From NCBI GenBank assembly GCA_046485075.1, contig JAWOHR010000067.1, positions 1 to 64,000 on the forward strand: 64,000 nt of DNA, written 5' to 3'. Position 1 is the first letter of the stretch. Every line of letters starts with the position of its first letter. The translations under genes and the position numbers were made by a program. This document shows positions 42,065 to 49,948 of the stretch, piece after piece. Under the pieces are notes generated by a model. It worked only from the letters and a program-made list of their open reading frames with translations. It was not told the DNA's origin and made no database searches. This DNA comes from GCA-2748055 sp046485075 (GTDB taxonomy: Bacteria; Bacteroidota; Bacteroidia; Bacteroidales; GCA-2748055).

Positions 42065-43099
42065 ATGAAACTGGTCATTCCACCCAATTACCGATCTGTG
42101 CTGAACCTGAAGGAGTCTGAAAAAGCCATTAAGCTGATCAAGGATTTCTTTGAAATGAACCTCGCAGCAGAACTTAAGCTCAGGCGGGTGACTGCGCCCC
42201 TGTTCGTTCAAAGGGGTACAGGGATCAACGATGACCTGAACGGCACCGAGCGGCCTGTATCCTTCGAAGTGAAGGATATGGAGGGTACCACTGCCGAGAT
42301 CGTACACTCACTGGCCAAGTGGAAAAGAATGATGCTGGCCGACTATGAGATTGCCAACGGTTACGGGATCTATACCGATATGAATGCCTTGCGGCCCGAT
42401 GAGGAGCTGGATAACCTGCACTCGATCTATGTGGACCAGTGGGACTGGGAGAAAATTCTTATGCCCGAAGAACGGACCTTGAACTACCTGAAGAAAATTG
42501 TAAACTCCATCTACTCGGTGATCAAACGGACCGAATTTATCGTCTATGAAAATCACCCTGAGATCATTCCCGAGTTACCCGAAGATATCCATTTCATCCA
42601 CGCAGAGGAGCTTCTTGACCGGTATCCTCACCTGGATCCGAAGGCCAGGGAGCATGAAATAGTGCGTGAATACGGGGCTGTATTTATTATCGGTATCGGC
42701 GGTGCACTCAAGGATGGCAAACCTCACGATGGAAGGGCTCCCGATTATGACGACTGGTCGACTGTATCCGAAAATGGATACAGGGGTCTGAACGGGGATA
42801 TTGTGGTATGGAATCCTGTTCTTGAATGCGCATTTGAACTATCGTCCATGGGAATCAGGGTGGACCGGGAGGCCTTACTCAGGCAACTGGATATTCAGGG
42901 GAAACCGGAACGCAAAGAGCTTTTGTTCCACAAAAGGCTGCTGGGCGGAGAGTACCCTGAAGCGGTGGGTGGAGGAATCGGACAGTCACGACTCTGTATG
43001 TACTTCCTGAGGAAAGCGCATATTGGAGAGGTTCAGGCCAGCCTGTGGCCGGGACAGATGCATGACCATTGCCGGAAATCAGGTATCATCCTTATGTAA
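42065..43099 (+). CDS. asnA: Aspartate-ammonia ligase AsnA
   Basis: 344 residues from the ATG at 42065 (MKLVIPPNYRSVLNLKESEK); the frame is open further upstream only because it overlaps the previous gene. It is a class II aminoacyl-tRNA-synthetase-like fold with VTAPLFVQRGTGINDDLNG, SFEVKDM, LHSIYVDQWDWEKI and GGGIGQSRLCMYFL, close in order and length to E. coli AsnA (330). It makes asparagine from aspartate, ammonia and ATP. Ammonia made by NrfA could serve it, but they are far apart, so that is only a thought. Confidence 0.95.
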   Translation: MKLVIPPNYRSVLNLKESEKAIKLIKDFFEMNLAAELKLRRVTAPLFVQRGTGINDDLNGTERPVSFEVKDMEGTTAEIVHSLAKWKRMMLADYEIANGYGIYTDMNALRPDEELDNLHSIYVDQWDWEKILMPEERTLNYLKKIVNSIYSVIKRTEFIVYENHPEIIPELPEDIHFIHAEELLDRYPHLDPKAREHEIVREYGAVFIIGIGGALKDGKPHDGRAPDYDDWSTVSENGYRGLNGDIVVWNPVLECAFELSSMGIRVDREALLRQLDIQGKPERKELLFHKRLLGGEYPEAVGGGIGQSRLCMYFLRKAHIGEVQASLWPGQMHDHCRKSGIILM

Positions 43100-43110
43100 G
43101 TGATCCTCTT

Positions 43111-44448
43111 ATGCTGCTCATTGGCCTGATCATTCTCTCGGTTGTTCTCATTGTCATTGCCACAAGTAAATTTAAGGTACATCCTTTCCTGGCACTGCTG
43201 TTTGTGGCTGTGTTTTTCGGTCTCGCATCCGGAATGCCCCTTCGGTCCATTGTCCAGTCCATCAATGATGGTTTTGGCAGGACCATTGGTTCAATAGGCA
43301 TTGTGATCATCGCCGGGGTAATCATCGGAACCTTCCTGGAACAGTCTGGCGGCGCCTATGCAATGGCCAGCAGAATCCTGCAAATTACCGGTAGAAAACA
43401 GGTCCCCCTGACCATGTCGATCATTGGCTTCTTTGTCTCGATCCCGGTATTTGCCGACTCGGGATTTGTAATCCTCTCGCCACTGAATAAAGCACTTTCA
43501 AAAGAAGCAAAAATCTCCCTGGCCGGTTCAGCTTCTGCCCTGGTCCTGGGTTTATCTGTAACCCATGTACTTGTACCACCCACCCCCGGGCCCATTGCAG
43601 CAGCCGGAATTCTTGAAGCCGATCTGGGGTTGGTGATCTTGCTGGGGATCATCACCAGCATTCCTGTAATGTTGGTGGGATGGCTCTATGCCTCCAAAAT
43701 TGCATCCCGTGTTTACATTGACCCGGATCCCGAAATAACCCCTGCAGAGATTGAGGAGAAACTCAAGACGGCTCCCTCTGCATTCAAATCATTCCTCCCT
43801 ATTCTACTGCCCATCCTTTTAATTGTTCTCAAATCGGTTTCAGATTTTCCAACCACTCCTTTTGGAAGCGGTTTAATGAAGGATATCATCGGCTTCATTG
43901 GCGAACCGGTGATCGCCCTGATGATCGGAATCCTCATCGCATTTACCCTTCCCAGAAAATTTGACCGTGGGATGTTATCTACCACAGGATGGGTGGGGAA
44001 AGCGCTTCAAAGTGCAGCCATTATCATTTTGATTACCGGGGCCGGAGGGGCTTTTGGCATGGTTTTGAGAAACTCGGGAATAGCCGATGTAATGGGCGAA
44101 TCACTGTCGGGCATAAGAATCGGGATCCTGCTCCCCTTTCTCATTGCAGCAGCCCTGAAGAGTGCCCAGGGTTCTTCCACCGTATCATTGATCACTACAG
44201 CTTCGCTGGTAGCACCCATCATGATCGCCCTCGGTTTTGACACCCCCATGGCCAGGGCCCTTGTGGTTCTTTCCATCGGTGCTGGTTCACTGGTTGTATC
44301 CCATGCGAACGACAGCATGTTCTGGATCTTCACCCAGATGACCAACATGAGCGTTAGACAGGGGTTCAGAATTCACACCCTGGGAACCCTTGTGCTTGGT
44401 TGTTCAGCTGCACTGGTCATCTGGCTCATGAGCCTGTTCCTTCTTTGA
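43111..44448 (+). CDS. GntP family gluconate/organic-acid:H+ symporter
   Basis: About 445 residues from the ATG at 43111 (MLLIGLIILSVVLI), 11 bp after asnA; an in-frame ATG at 43069 would overlap asnA and add a hydrophilic leader. About 12-14 membrane helices. GntP features: GTFLEQSGGAYAMASRIL, FFVSIPVFADSGFVILSPL, THVLVPPTPGPIAAAGIL and AQGSSTVSLITTASL. It imports gluconate or a related sugar acid. It might also take glucuronate freed by the GH115, but that is inference. Confidence 0.92.
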   Translation: MLLIGLIILSVVLIVIATSKFKVHPFLALLFVAVFFGLASGMPLRSIVQSINDGFGRTIGSIGIVIIAGVIIGTFLEQSGGAYAMASRILQITGRKQVPLTMSIIGFFVSIPVFADSGFVILSPLNKALSKEAKISLAGSASALVLGLSVTHVLVPPTPGPIAAAGILEADLGLVILLGIITSIPVMLVGWLYASKIASRVYIDPDPEITPAEIEEKLKTAPSAFKSFLPILLPILLIVLKSVSDFPTTPFGSGLMKDIIGFIGEPVIALMIGILIAFTLPRKFDRGMLSTTGWVGKALQSAAIIILITGAGGAFGMVLRNSGIADVMGESLSGIRIGILLPFLIAAALKSAQGSSTVSLITTASLVAPIMIALGFDTPMARALVVLSIGAGSLVVSHANDSMFWIFTQMTNMSVRQGFRIHTLGTLVLGCSAALVIWLMSLFLL

Positions 44449-44488
44449 GCCTGATTTCTTCCCCCAATCCTATGAATTTACCGGTCTA

Positions 44489-44509
44489 TTTCCCTGCATT
44501 CGCAGGAAA
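44489..44509 (+). terminator. Hairpin downstream of GntP gene, possible terminator
   Basis: Stem of TTT-CCTGC against GCAGG-AAA with one bulged C and an ATTC loop, 41 bp after the GntP stop. A proper T-run does not follow, so termination is only plausible. Confidence 0.35.
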
Positions 44510-44612
44510 CATTATTTAGTATAATTATAAATTATTGAAAAATACTATGGTATTAAAGCGGAATTTGACCCGAAATGCCTGAAACCGGTAAAAACTTAGA
44601 TTTAAGGGAACT

Positions 44613-44632
44613 TTTCAAGCCATTTCAAGCCA
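44613..44632. promoter_or_regulatory. Exact 10-bp tandem repeat TTTCAAGCCA x2, possible activator site
   Basis: Two identical TTTCAAGCCA units lie head to tail, one helical turn apart, 64 bp upstream of the -33 element. Direct half-sites spaced by one turn suit LytTR or hybrid-sensor regulators; no binding data can be inferred from sequence. Confidence 0.4.
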
Positions 44633-44695
44633 AGGAGTTTTGGCGCTGAAGCGGAATAGATAATATGTTATTATTTGATTTATAGCACTTTATGG

Positions 44696-44726
44696 TTTGT
44701 AAAGTCTTTTTCGAATTATATATTTG
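44696..44726 (+). promoter_or_regulatory. Bacteroidota promoter: TTTG -33 and TATATTTG -7, 19-bp spacer
   Basis: TTTG at 44696-44699 and TATATTTG at 44719-44726 match the Bacteroidota sigma-ABfr consensus (TTTG, 19-21 bp, TAnnTTTG) exactly. Transcription would start about 60 bp before the ATG of the CBM9-like gene, leaving a leader with ACTAAAAAAGGTACT before the start. Confidence 0.75.
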
Positions 44727-44791
44727 TTTCGGGTAAACTATAAAATCAAACCTCACCCGTATAAACAATTTTTCTAACTAAAAAAGGTACT

Positions 44792-46702
44792 ATGAAATCA
44801 AAACTACGATTCACAACCATGATGGTGGCTCTGATCATGGTATTGGGTATGACCAATGCCATTGCTCAATTTGAAATCGGGCAGGCAGCAGCCTCTCCCA
44901 CCATCGACGGAACCATTGATGCATCCTGGGAATCCCTGGCCATGTATGTCGGGGTGGACCCAACCACCTGGACTCCCAATCCGGACCTTAAGAGTCTTGC
45001 CGACTGCTCATTTAAATGGACCGCAGTCTGGGATGCCGACAGCCTCTATATTCTGGCCATTATTAAAGACGATATCACCACCACCGGCTCACAGGCTGAA
45101 GGAAGTGCAGCGATTCAATGGATGAATGACAACGTGGAGATTGCCATTTCCGATCCTGCAGGAAGCGGTAACACCGTTTTCTTCAGGTTCGGCTACGGAA
45201 GGGCACCCGAAGCCCTGGGTCAGCTTGACGGAAAACCTACTCCGGATGGAGCCAACTATGCCACGGCCGACTCAGACGACGGCTGGATCATGGAGGCTGC
45301 CATTCCATGGGCCAACCTTTCCAGTGACACCGTTGATTTCTCTGCCTATCCTGCCATCGACCTCATGCTGAATATGAATCTGTATGTGGCCGACCTGGAT
45401 GATCCTGAAGGTTCCTCCTGGGATCAGCTCAGCGGACACGTGCAGTGGCCATGGGGCTGGGGAGCAACCGATGTGAAACTGGTTGCCACAGCTACAGTTG
45501 ACAATGAGGCACCGGCAGCTGTTACCGGCCTGGCTTCAGCCAATGTGACTTATAATTCCGCCGATCTGAGCTGGGATGCATCGGGAGATGCCGATGTGAT
45601 TGGTTACCTCGTCCTGGCCAACGATGCCCCAAAGGCATATGTCAGGGGAGCAACACAGATCTCCCTTGCCGGCCTTGCCCAGGAGACCGCCTTTAACATC
45701 AGTGTGATAGCCGTAGACGGACAAAACCTTTCCTCCGGTTCCTCCACCGATTTCACCACCGGGACCCCTCCGGTTCCGCTCGACCTGGATGTGGACTACT
45801 ATACGGGAGGTTTTGCCACCCCGTTTGAAGACCTCGATTACATGGATGCACTGACTGCCCAACCCTTTGGATATCACTATGGAGATGCAAATGTGGATGA
45901 GATGGACCTGGCCGCAAATATGAAAGTTGCCTGGACCACCGCGGGTCTCTTTATGCAGGTCAATGTGATCGATGAAAGTATCCTGAATGGATCCGAAAAC
46001 GGATGGGAAAATGACAACTGCGAATACCATTTCGATATGGGTGCGGAAAGGGATGGTTCTTCCACCGAAGATGCCTTTGAAAATTACGACCCCAATAACT
46101 TCCAGTACAGGGCCATTCCGCAATCAGCAGCTCAAACCGGCTCCACCCCGGCTCCCGACTGGACAGGTGTAACCATGGCAACCTACGATAACTATGGCGA
46201 CGGCGTGGATGTGATCGGGTATACCCTTGAGGTGAGCTGGCCATGGGCCGCTCTGAATGCCTCCAGTGGTCTCACCCTGGTCCCTGCCGACGGAGCTAAA
46301 TTTGCTTTTGACCCGAAAGTAAGTGACAAAGATGAAGATGGATCCGTTGCAACGGTTACCTGGAGCAGTTATACACACGATGAACAGTATAAAAATGATG
46401 CCGAATTCGGGATGATCACCCTGAAGGGAGGTCCCACCGGGATGAACGACCCTGCTTTCATGAACGGGATCAAGCTCTACCCAAATCCTGCTAGAAATTT
46501 TGCAACCATCAGCTTCAAATCGGCTTTCACAGGTTCAGTGACAGTAATCGATGTGACCGGCAAGGTTGTTGTGACCAGGAACCTGCAGAGTGTCTCAGGC
46601 GAAGTAAATCTGGATGTAAGCGAGCTTTCAAGGGGACTTTATGTTGTCTCTTTTGAAAATGAGTCGGGTGAACGTAACGCCACCAAACTGATTTTGAAAT
46701 AG
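44792..46702 (+). CDS. Non-catalytic surface glycan-binding protein, two CBM9-like domains, T9SS type A
   Basis: This 636-residue protein has a signal peptide (ending near NAIAQ). The first CBM9/DOMON-like sandwich (about 27-235) has PTIDGTIDASWESLAM, FKWTAVWDADSLYILAIIKDD and GWIMEAAIPWANL. An FN3 module follows (about 245-325, AAVTGLASANVTYNSADLSW). A second CBM9-like domain spans about 330-550 (VAWTTAGLFMQVNVID, VIGYTLEVSWPWAAL), and the T9SS type A tail (about 560-636) starts KLYPNPARNFATISF. No glycosidase domain is present, so it probably binds glycan at the cell surface for the following genes. Its own promoter and strong terminator suggest higher or separate expression. Confidence 0.85.
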   Translation: MKSKLRFTTMMVALIMVLGMTNAIAQFEIGQAAASPTIDGTIDASWESLAMYVGVDPTTWTPNPDLKSLADCSFKWTAVWDADSLYILAIIKDDITTTGSQAEGSAAIQWMNDNVEIAISDPAGSGNTVFFRFGYGRAPEALGQLDGKPTPDGANYATADSDDGWIMEAAIPWANLSSDTVDFSAYPAIDLMLNMNLYVADLDDPEGSSWDQLSGHVQWPWGWGATDVKLVATATVDNEAPAAVTGLASANVTYNSADLSWDASGDADVIGYLVLANDAPKAYVRGATQISLAGLAQETAFNISVIAVDGQNLSSGSSTDFTTGTPPVPLDLDVDYYTGGFATPFEDLDYMDALTAQPFGYHYGDANVDEMDLAANMKVAWTTAGLFMQVNVIDESILNGSENGWENDNCEYHFDMGAERDGSSTEDAFENYDPNNFQYRAIPQSAAQTGSTPAPDWTGVTMATYDNYGDGVDVIGYTLEVSWPWAALNASSGLTLVPADGAKFAFDPKVSDKDEDGSVATVTWSSYTHDEQYKNDAEFGMITLKGGPTGMNDPAFMNGIKLYPNPARNFATISFKSAFTGSVTVIDVTGKVVVTRNLQSVSGEVNLDVSELSRGLYVVSFENESGERNATKLILK

Positions 46703-46724
46703 ATCAAGTTTCATTAACACTTTG

Positions 46725-46756
46725 ATCCTGCCCAACCCGAACGGGTTGGGCAGGAT
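46725..46756 (+). terminator. Strong hairpin terminator, 15-bp perfect arms
   Basis: ATCCTGCCCAACCCG (46725-46739), AA loop, CGGGTTGGGCAGGAT (46742-46756), followed by TTTCATCAGTTTGTTTTTG. GC-rich stem of 15 perfect pairs 22 bp after the CBM9-like stop. It should limit read-through into the SusCD operon. Confidence 0.85.
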
Positions 46757-46770
46757 TTCATCAGTTTGTT

Positions 46771-46800
46771 TTTGCATCCCTTTTTCGCTCTTTAAGTTTG
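46771..46800 (+). promoter_or_regulatory. Predicted promoter of SusCD operon: TTTG and TAAGTTTG, 18-bp spacer
   Basis: TTTG at 46771-46774 and TAAGTTTG at 46793-46800 match the Bacteroidota consensus with a spacer one base short. It lies immediately after the terminator and 22 bp before the start of the clan-A hydrolase gene, so the leader would be very short. No other promoter is obvious up to 64 kb. Confidence 0.6.
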
Positions 46801-46822
46801 ATCAGCGGAAAGCATCAATCAT

Positions 46823-49800
46823 ATGTCCCAAACCTGTACAACGATGACCAGGAATCTCCAGGCCCTTTTAATGACCGGGGTCATTCTACTGTTTGCAGCA
46901 CCTGTTCAGATCATTTCGCAATCCATCTTTTATATTCCGGAAACCTCTGCTTCACCGGTCATCGACGGTGAGGAGGAGGCTCTCTGGAATGATGCGGATT
47001 TTTGGTCAATCGATCAAATTTACGGTGGGACCATCCTTGATGAGAAGGATTTCTCCGGAGACTGGAAAGCCACATGGGACCCATCAAACCTCTACCTTCT
47101 TTTCAAAGTACAGGATGCTTCACTCCATAACCTGGGGCCCGGTGCTGACAAATTCTGGATCCACGACTGTGTCGAACTATTCATTGATCTGCTCAATGAT
47201 AAGGACCTGGCAGGAACCGGGGATACTCCGGATGATGACAATTACCAGTACAGGTTCATCTGGAACCTGGATGATGAACCGATTTTTGAGGCACCTCCGT
47301 CAGGTGGACTGCTAAACGCGTCGAAAACACTGGTTGACGGAGCCGACACCATTGGCTATCACATCGAAGTTTCGATACCATGGGCCACTCTGACCGGAAC
47401 CCACCCTTTCGGTGCTGTGGAGATTGGGAAACAGGTGGGCACCGAGGTAAAAATTGCCGATCTCGATACTCCGACTGTATCAACAGGGGTTTGGTCCCCT
47501 GATGCAGAATTGCTCTGGAATAACTCCACCGGCACTGATCTTAAGATTTCGGCCCTGTTCGGAACCATCCAGCTGGTTCACTTCCTGATGGGTGACTTTA
47601 CTCCACCTGCACCCGTCACCGACCTGGGAGGAGAGGCCACCGGTTCCAGATCGGTTTCATTGAGCTGGACTGCCCCGGCAGATGATAATACCGGAAGGGT
47701 GGCGGCCTATGAACTTGCACTGGGAACCGACTCAGCCGGGGTGGCTCAATGGAGCTCCGCTGAAACGGGGCGGATTCCCGGAACGGCCCGGATGCCGGGG
47801 GAAACAGAAGACTGCATCATCGATACGCTGACTACAGGTACAACCTACTATTTTGGTGTCAGATCCAATGATGGACTCGGAAATGCTTCTGAGGTCTCCA
47901 ATATTCTTAAACTGAAGACTTACGATCCGGATCTTGTAGCACCGGGTCCCGTTACCGACCTGGCCATCGATTCATCCAGCTCCTTCATGGCCGATCTCTC
48001 CTGGACCTCCCCCGGGGATGATGGAAGCATGGGTACAGCTGCATCCTATGATATCAGGCAATACCATGAAACCCTTACCCTGGAAAACTGGGAATTGGCC
48101 AGCCTGGTTGAGGGAGCCCCCATTCCATTGGAAGCGGGTGAGAAACAATCATTCAGGATTCACGGACTTCAGCCTGGAAACACCTATTTCTTCGGGATCA
48201 GGAGCATGGACGAGTCTCCCAATATTTCGGGTCTTTCAAATATTGTTAAACTGGAGACCCCCGCTTTCACCTATAAGGTAAAGCACCCCGTGGATCAGAT
48301 GATCGGAACAAACTCCTTCATCGATGTCCCCATGGAAAACATGGAGGCTGTAGGTTACATCAGGGAGTACCACCCCTGGAGCTTTACTGAAATAGAGGAT
48401 GATACATATGAATACAATCGCTGGAACGGTTACTGGGATTTCGACGCCTATTACACCGATCTTCATAACCGGGGAATCATGGTATGTCCGGCCCTGTGGG
48501 CAAGCCCGGAGTGGCTTGAACCCAATTCCACCAATAAACCTTGCGGTGAGGACGAAGACCCACAGGATCCTTCTTCCTACACCGAAATGGCCCAGCTGAT
48601 GTACCAGTATGCAGCCAGGTACGGGAAAACCACCGTGGAGGAGTCAAAACTTCTGGTGAATGCCGGACAGGTGAAAAAATCCGGGTTGGGGATCCTATCC
48701 TATTTTGAAGATTGGAACGAGCAGGACCGTGACTGGGAGGGCCGTGATGCACAATTTACAGCAGAGGAGTATGCCGCCATGGCCAGCGCAAATGCGGATG
48801 GTCATGCCGGAAGTCTGGGTGAGGGATTGGGGCTGAAAACTGCTGACCCCTCCGCAAAATTTGTCATGGGTGGCCTCTATATCCTGGGAACCGTTTACAT
48901 CACCGGTATGTACAACTGGTTCATTGAGAACAGACCCGACCATAGGTGGCCCGTTGATGTAATCAACATGCACCATTATGCATACTCCTTTACCCGGAAC
49001 GGGATTTGTCCGGAAGAAGATGGGTACAAGGCGATGGTTCAGGAGGTGATCGGGTGGAGAAACGAGTACGCACCTGAAAACGAAGTCTGGCTCACCGAAT
49101 TCGGATATGATACCAATGATGAGTCGCCAAACCGTATCAATCCTTTTGGCGGTTTTACACAGCAGGAGATCCAGGCGCAGTGGATCGTGAGGACTTACCT
49201 GATCCTCTCCTCAGTTGGGGTTGACCGGGCAGCCCAGTTTATGATCAGGGATGTGGACCCCAATCCCGAACCAAGGTGGAGTGACTGTGGGCTCACCCTT
49301 TCACCATCCGAAGGAAATGTGCCCAAAACCTCGTGGTACTATGTGTATAGCCTGAAAAATATTCTAAGGGGAAACTATTTTGATAAAGTGATATCGGAAT
49401 CTGCATCGGCCCATGTTTACCGTTTTATAAATGAAGAGGGGAATCAATATACGTATGCCCTCTGGAGCCCCACCGGCGATGGGTCCACTTCGCAATACAG
49501 GTTGAAAATCCCTGCCGGACCCTCCTTTCTGAGAAAGATAGAACTGAAGGATGGATCCACCACGGGAGTTATGGAATCCATGGATCCATCTTCCGATATG
49601 ATCTCGCTGGATATTAGTGAAACACCCCTCTTCCTGGTGGCAAATTACGGGGAACCCGACGGGCTCCGGAATGATAAGTCACCATCCGGTGGAATCATCT
49701 TTCCAAATCCGTTTAAAGGAGTCGTAGAGATTCTGATTCCCGGCGGAATGGAGAATTCAGATGTACAAATCAGCATTTATGGCGTCGAAGGGAGAGAGGT

Positions 49801-49930
49801 TATGAACCGGGAGATGCACTGCAGCGGTCAGATTCTGTCACTTGATCTGGGCGGTCTCGAAAATGGCATTTACATCCTGGTGGCACAAACCGGGAACCGA
49901 ACAATCACAGAAAAAATTGTAAAGCAATAA
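46823..49930 (+). CDS. Modular clan GH-A glycoside hydrolase (GH39-like), T9SS type A
   Basis: This 1035-residue protein has a signal region, a CBM9-like domain (about 36-255, PVIDGEEEALWNDADFW), two FN3 modules (about 265-370 and 375-480), then a TIM barrel (about 490-880). The barrel shows YIREYHPWSFTE, GIMVCPALWASPEWL, SYFEDWNEQDRDW with candidate acid/base Glu633 after Asn, VINMHHYAYSF and the nucleophile Glu759 in VWLTEFGYDTN. The NE and TEFG pattern is that of clan GH-A; GH39 or a nearby family is the nearest guess. A T9SS tail (FPNPFKGVVEIL, GIYILVAQTGN) places it on the surface. It is first in the operon, 18 bp before susC, so it is likely the initial endo-enzyme. The specificity is unknown. 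Confidence 0.8.
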   Translation: MSQTCTTMTRNLQALLMTGVILLFAAPVQIISQSIFYIPETSASPVIDGEEEALWNDADFWSIDQIYGGTILDEKDFSGDWKATWDPSNLYLLFKVQDASLHNLGPGADKFWIHDCVELFIDLLNDKDLAGTGDTPDDDNYQYRFIWNLDDEPIFEAPPSGGLLNASKTLVDGADTIGYHIEVSIPWATLTGTHPFGAVEIGKQVGTEVKIADLDTPTVSTGVWSPDAELLWNNSTGTDLKISALFGTIQLVHFLMGDFTPPAPVTDLGGEATGSRSVSLSWTAPADDNTGRVAAYELALGTDSAGVAQWSSAETGRIPGTARMPGETEDCIIDTLTTGTTYYFGVRSNDGLGNASEVSNILKLKTYDPDLVAPGPVTDLAIDSSSSFMADLSWTSPGDDGSMGTAASYDIRQYHETLTLENWELASLVEGAPIPLEAGEKQSFRIHGLQPGNTYFFGIRSMDESPNISGLSNIVKLETPAFTYKVKHPVDQMIGTNSFIDVPMENMEAVGYIREYHPWSFTEIEDDTYEYNRWNGYWDFDAYYTDLHNRGIMVCPALWASPEWLEPNSTNKPCGEDEDPQDPSSYTEMAQLMYQYAARYGKTTVEESKLLVNAGQVKKSGLGILSYFEDWNEQDRDWEGRDAQFTAEEYAAMASANADGHAGSLGEGLGLKTADPSAKFVMGGLYILGTVYITGMYNWFIENRPDHRWPVDVINMHHYAYSFTRNGICPEEDGYKAMVQEVIGWRNEYAPENEVWLTEFGYDTNDESPNRINPFGGFTQQEIQAQWIVRTYLILSSVGVDRAAQFMIRDVDPNPEPRWSDCGLTLSPSEGNVPKTSWYYVYSLKNILRGNYFDKVISESASAHVYRFINEEGNQYTYALWSPTGDGSTSQYRLKIPAGPSFLRKIELKDGSTTGVMESMDPSSDMISLDISETPLFLVANYGEPDGLRNDKSPSGGIIFPNPFKGVVEILIPGGMENSDVQISIYGVEGREVMNREMHCSGQILSLDLGGLENGIYILVAQTGNRTITEKIVKQ

Positions 49931-49948
49931 CTGTAAAAGTCCTGAAAA

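Larger units (their letters stand above)
44449..44791. other. 343-bp intergenic region with regulatory elements, no gene
   Basis: There is no open frame of note and no RNA gene by eye. Contents: a terminator-like hairpin at 44489-44509, AAGCGGAAT twice (44556 and 44649), a 10-bp tandem repeat at 44613-44632, a promoter at 44696-44726 and a 65-bp AT-rich leader before the start at 44792. It separates the GntP gene from the polysaccharide locus. Confidence 0.7.
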
